Shown piece after piece: positions 61,052-64,000 of a stretch of 64,000 nucleotides of DNA. The first letter of the stretch is position 1. Every line of letters begins with the position of its first letter. The stretch comes from Devosia sp. Root685 (GTDB lineage Bacteria > Pseudomonadota > Alphaproteobacteria > Rhizobiales > Devosiaceae). Under the pieces are notes generated by a model. The model was not told where the DNA came from. It did not search any database and was given only the letters and a program-made list of their open reading frames with translations. The position numbers and the translations under genes are program-made. The stretch is taken from positions 62,001 to 126,000 of the forward strand of contig NZ_LMHK01000002.1 in NCBI RefSeq assembly GCF_001427875.1. The letters run 5' to 3'.

Positions 61052-62467
61052 ATGAGCCGCATCGTCATCGTTTCCAATCGCACACCCGGCAAGGGTCCCG
61101 CCGCCGGCGGCCTCGCCGTGGCGCTCAAGAAAGTGTTGGGCGAACGCGAAGGTTTTTGGTTCGGCTGGTCCGGCAAACTGACCGAGAGCCCCGAAAGCAA
61201 AGCGCGCTTTGAAGACATCGATGGCCTCCATATAGCCCAGATCGATCTCTCGCCCGACGACCACCGCGCTTATTATTCCGGCTTTTCCAATTCCATTCTC
61301 TGGCCAAGTTTCCATCTCCGGCTCGATCTGGCGACCATCGAGAGCCACTGGTACGAAGGCTATCGCCGCGTCAACGCCCAGTTCGCCAAGGCCCTGATGC
61401 CCCTTCTCAAACCCGATGACGTGGTCTGGGTCCACGACTATCACCTGATCCCGCTGGCAAGCGAACTTCGCAGCCTCGGCGCCAGAAACCGCATCGGCTT
61501 TTATCTCCACATCCCCTTCCCCACCGTCGATGCGCTCTACGCCATCCCCCATCATGGCGACCTGATGCGCGACCTGTCGCGTTACGATCTCATCGGCTTC
61601 CAGGCCAATCGCGACGTGGCCGCCTTCACCGATTTCGCCGAACACCAGGCGCCGTCCACCTTCGGCCCGCGCCCCACCGAAGCGCTCGATTTCTCGACCA
61701 CCGAAGTCGCCGCCTTCCCCATCGGCTCGGACCCCGAAGCCTTCTCGCGCCTCGCCACCAGCCCCGCCGCCAAGAAGATGATCCACCGCATGCACCGCGC
61801 CCTCGGCGAACAGGCGCTGATCCTTGGCGTCGACCGTCTCGATTATTCCAAGGGCCTGCCCCAGCGCGTCGAAGCCTATGAAAAGCTCCTCGCCAACAAC
61901 CAGCGCTTCCGCCGCAACGTACACCTTCTGCAGGTCGCGCCGCCCTCGCGCGACAGCATCAAGGAATATCAGGAAACCAGCGACACGCTCGATGCCATGT
62001 GTGGCCGCGTCATGGGTCGCTTTGCCGAACCCGATTGGGCGCCCCTCACCTATGTAAAGCGCGCCTATGGCCAGCCCAGCCTCGCCGGTCTCTATCGCCT
62101 TGCCCGCGTTGCCCTCGTCACCCCCCTCCGCGACGGTATGAACCTCGTCGCCCATGAATATATCGGTGCGCAGGACCCGGAAAATCCCGGCGTCCTGGTC
62201 CTCTCCCGCTTCGCCGGTGCCGCCGAAATCTTCCCCGAGGCCCTCTTGGTCAATCCCTTCGACACCGACGAGACCGCCGAGGCGCTGCGCATGGCGCTCG
62301 ACATGCCGCTTGATGAGCGCAAAGCCAGATGGAACGCCCTCATGGCCGCCGCCGAAGCCCACAATGTCGATGATTGGGCCCTGAGCTTTCTCGAGCGCCT
62401 CTCCCCCGGCATCGGCGAAGCCGGAGCCGGCGCCCGCGACGTAATCTACATGGCTTCGGTGGCGTGA
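61052..62467 (+). CDS. otsA: Trehalose-6-phosphate synthase
   Basis: GT20 glycosyltransferase that joins UDP-glucose and glucose-6-phosphate. 471 residues: KGPAAGGLAVALKKVL (about 12-27), GWSGKL, WVHDYHLIPLA, GVDRLDYSKGLPQRV and VTPLRDGMNLVAHEYIGAQ, all of the active-site motifs of OtsA. Ends with a short tail (VIYMASVA). Start ATG 61052, weak ribosome site. Follows otsB. Two hairpins follow the stop. Confidence 0.96.
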   Translation: MSRIVIVSNRTPGKGPAAGGLAVALKKVLGEREGFWFGWSGKLTESPESKARFEDIDGLHIAQIDLSPDDHRAYYSGFSNSILWPSFHLRLDLATIESHWYEGYRRVNAQFAKALMPLLKPDDVVWVHDYHLIPLASELRSLGARNRIGFYLHIPFPTVDALYAIPHHGDLMRDLSRYDLIGFQANRDVAAFTDFAEHQAPSTFGPRPTEALDFSTTEVAAFPIGSDPEAFSRLATSPAAKKMIHRMHRALGEQALILGVDRLDYSKGLPQRVEAYEKLLANNQRFRRNVHLLQVAPPSRDSIKEYQETSDTLDAMCGRVMGRFAEPDWAPLTYVKRAYGQPSLAGLYRLARVALVTPLRDGMNLVAHEYIGAQDPENPGVLVLSRFAGAAEIFPEALLVNPFDTDETAEALRMALDMPLDERKARWNALMAAAEAHNVDDWALSFLERLSPGIGEAGAGARDVIYMASVA

Positions 62468-62521
62468 GATGACCAGGTGGTCACGCCATTAACCAAGGAG
62501 TAATGCCCGCCCCTGGGCATT
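62461..62521 (+). terminator. Tandem hairpins after otsA
   Basis: GGCGTGA...TCACGCC (62461-62487, containing the perfect TGACCA-GG-TGGTCA) overlaps the otsA stop, and AATGCCC-GCCCCT-GGGCATT (62502-62521) follows. Neither has a T run, so they may act as 3'-end stabilisers or weak terminators. Confidence 0.45.
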
Positions 62522-62625
62522 CTCCGCTATGGTCGTGTCAGCAAGCCAGATAGGGGCATAGCCGATATGCCCACATTGAACCATCTGCCAATGCAGTAGT
62601 GAGACCGGCCACCGCGCTTCTGAAT

Positions 62626-62654
62626 CAAAAAGGGCGGCCACCGGGCCGCCCTTT
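62626..62654 (-). terminator. Rho-independent terminator of the DEAD-box helicase gene
   Basis: On the minus strand AAAGGGCGGC-CCGGTG-GCCGCCCTTTTTGATT: a long GC stem followed by a T run, starting seven bases after the helicase stop codon. Confidence 0.88.
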
Positions 62655-62661
62655 GTTCTGA

Positions 62662-64000
62662 TTAGCCTTCGCCGCGACGAGTGCGTGCAGCGGACTTTTT
62701 CGCCCCTGTTGTCCAACGCGGCTTGGCTTTGAGACCATCCGCGCGCGGTGGCTTCACCGAGCGAGCCGGAGCCAGCGGATTACGGGCATCACGGCCAGCA
62801 GCGGCACTAGCTTCCCGCGGAGCGTTGGCCTCGCGGGGACCGCCGCCCTTGCCACGCTCGCCACCCGGGCGCGGCGTATTAAACTTGCGCTGGCTCATTG
62901 GCTTGGGGTTACGCGCCGTGCGCGCACCAGCCGGAGCACCGGGGGCATTGCGCGGCGCACGAACGGCAGTGGCTTCCTCAACCATGTTGAGATCGCCCGA
63001 AAGCGGCAGCGTGCGGCGGATCAGCTTTTCGACATCGCGGAGCTTCGAGCGCTCGGTGCCGTCGCAAAGCGTGATCGCAATGCCCTCGGCGCCATTGCGG
63101 CCGGTACGGCCGATACGGTGCACATAGTTTTCCGGATCATCGGGCAGATCGTAGTTCACCACATGCGTAATGCCCGGCACGTCGATGCCGCGCGCCGCAA
63201 TATCGGTCGCCACGAGAATGCGCACGCTACCGCTGGCAAAACCCTTGAGCGCCGCCTGACGCGCATTCTGGCTCTTGTTGCCGTGGATCGCGGCCGCTTC
63301 GTAGCCGTCGATGGCGAGGTTCTTGTTCACGCGATCGGCGCCATGCTTGGTGCGCGCGAAGACGATAACGCGGCTCATGCCTTCCTTCTCGTCGTCGAGC
63401 AGGCCATTGAGCACGCCGCGCTTGGCCTTCGAACCGGAGAGAATGACGCGCTGAGCGATCTTGACGACGGTCGAACCCTGAACCGAAGCCTCGACCTTCA
63501 CCGGGTCCTTAAGGAGGCCCTTGGAAAGGTCTTCGATTTCCGGCGCCATCGTGGCCGAGAACAGCATGGTCTGGCGGCGAAGGCCGATGGCCTTGGCGAT
63601 CGCCTTGACCGGGGCAATAAAGCCCATGTCGAGCATGCGGTCAGCTTCGTCGAGCACCAGCCAGCGCGTCTCGTTGAGACGGATCTTGTTGTCGTCGAGC
63701 AGGTCCTTGAGACGGCCCGGGGTCGCGACAACGACGTCGACGCCCTTGGCGATCTTCTGCACCTGATGGTAGCGCGACACGCCACCCAGCACGAGCACGG
63801 TGTCGAGCCGGAACTTGCTGCCGGCAAACTTGCGGATGTTTTCTTCGATCTGCACGGCCAGTTCACGCGTCGGCGCCAGGATCAGCGCGCGCGTGGTCAT
63901 CGGCCGCGGACGGCCGGTCAGTTCGCCGATACCGGCGAGGATCGGCAGGCCAAAGGCAGCCGTCTTGCCCGAACCGGTCTGGGCAATACCCAGCACGTCC
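62662..64000 (-). CDS. DEAD-box ATP-dependent RNA helicase (N terminus outside the window)
   Basis: RhlE/RhlB-like RNA helicase, about 446 residues visible. Motif I AQTGSGKTAAF is at the window edge, then PTRELAVQIEE (Ia), TPGRL (Ib), VLDEADRML (II), FSATMA (III), ARTKHGADRV (IV), VATDIAARGIDVPG (V) and HRIGRTGR (VI). The C-terminal 100 residues are a basic, Arg/Gly/Ala/Pro-rich tail (GGERGKGGGPREANAPREAS) typical of RNA-binding extensions in RhlE-type proteins. The Q motif and start codon lie beyond 64000. Stop TAA is followed by a terminator. Confidence 0.94.
   Translation of the reverse strand, partial: DVLGIAQTGSGKTAAFGLPILAGIGELTGRPRPMTTRALILAPTRELAVQIEENIRKFAGSKFRLDTVLVLGGVSRYHQVQKIAKGVDVVVATPGRLKDLLDDNKIRLNETRWLVLDEADRMLDMGFIAPVKAIAKAIGLRRQTMLFSATMAPEIEDLSKGLLKDPVKVEASVQGSTVVKIAQRVILSGSKAKRGVLNGLLDDEKEGMSRVIVFARTKHGADRVNKNLAIDGYEAAAIHGNKSQNARQAALKGFASGSVRILVATDIAARGIDVPGITHVVNYDLPDDPENYVHRIGRTGRNGAEGIAITLCDGTERSKLRDVEKLIRRTLPLSGDLNMVEEATAVRAPRNAPGAPAGARTARNPKPMSQRKFNTPRPGGERGKGGGPREANAPREASAAAGRDARNPLAPARSVKPPRADGLKAKPRWTTGAKKSAARTRRGEG

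Noticed and set aside
60425-62362. A 645-codon open frame on the minus strand across otsB and otsA
   Set aside because: It is the antisense shadow of two unmistakable trehalose genes; Gly/Ala/His-rich composition and no recognisable domain.

Overview
The window is about 64 kb of GC-rich, gene-dense chromosome from an alphaproteobacterium, most likely Hyphomicrobiales (Rhizobiales) and possibly a Devosia-like genus. The basis is the base composition, the petABC / trmL / hemF and NUDIX / cca neighbourhoods, the many carbohydrate ABC cassettes, palindromic intergenic repeats of the type found in rhizobia, and an EcfG-like promoter on the trehalose genes. The genus is an inference. I saw no rRNA, tRNA, CRISPR, insertion sequence or phage gene. 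The genes at both ends (cytochrome c1, DEAD-box helicase) run off the window.

Layout. 1-2454: cytochrome bc1 operon (minus strand). 2675-5478: tRNA methyltransferase, hemF, an AAA ATPase and a 65-residue protein. 5487-10816: CCA transferase with a coupled CoA-type NUDIX enzyme, an acetyltransferase, a glutathionyl-hydroquinone reductase-like protein, a second NUDIX protein and a phosphoesterase. 10847-18391: first sugar-type ABC cassette with a ROK regulator, ThuA protein and phosphotriesterase-like hydrolase. 18388-26066: second cassette with a LacI regulator, a GH-J-like beta-propeller glycosidase and a serine hydrolase; the same palindrome (GCTAAA-N4-TTTAGC) lies before both of its transcription units. 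26174-29125: MurL and MurD2, the alternative two-enzyme route for D-glutamate in peptidoglycan, coupled to an SMR efflux gene. 29254-33894: a membrane-anchored regulatory-type protein, a degenerate receiver, MgtC-like protein, xylitol-type dehydrogenase and a 53-residue membrane protein.

33994-59683 is a purine-degradation island. Adenine deaminase, guanine deaminase, XdhABC, urate hydroxylase PuuD, UraH, a PuuE-UraD fusion, ureidoglycine aminohydrolase and ureidoglycolate lyase together take purines to glyoxylate. Malate synthase G in the same island can bring glyoxylate into central metabolism. A BMP-type purine/nucleoside ABC importer and a LysR regulator sit inside it. The one step without a visible gene is allantoate to ureidoglycine (AllC). 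Interleaved genes of unclear role are an S15-type hydrolase, HugZ, an ArsR/SRPBCC/VOC set, a YbaY-META protein and a CMP/dCMP-type deaminase.

60176-62467 is otsB-otsA for trehalose synthesis, and 62662-64000 a DEAD-box RNA helicase.

Four large palindromic repeats (10847, 29165, 38181, 48650) and several intercistronic hairpins punctuate the units. Translational coupling by ATGA overlaps is common, and several starts are TTG or GTG; starts chosen here are stated in each entry.
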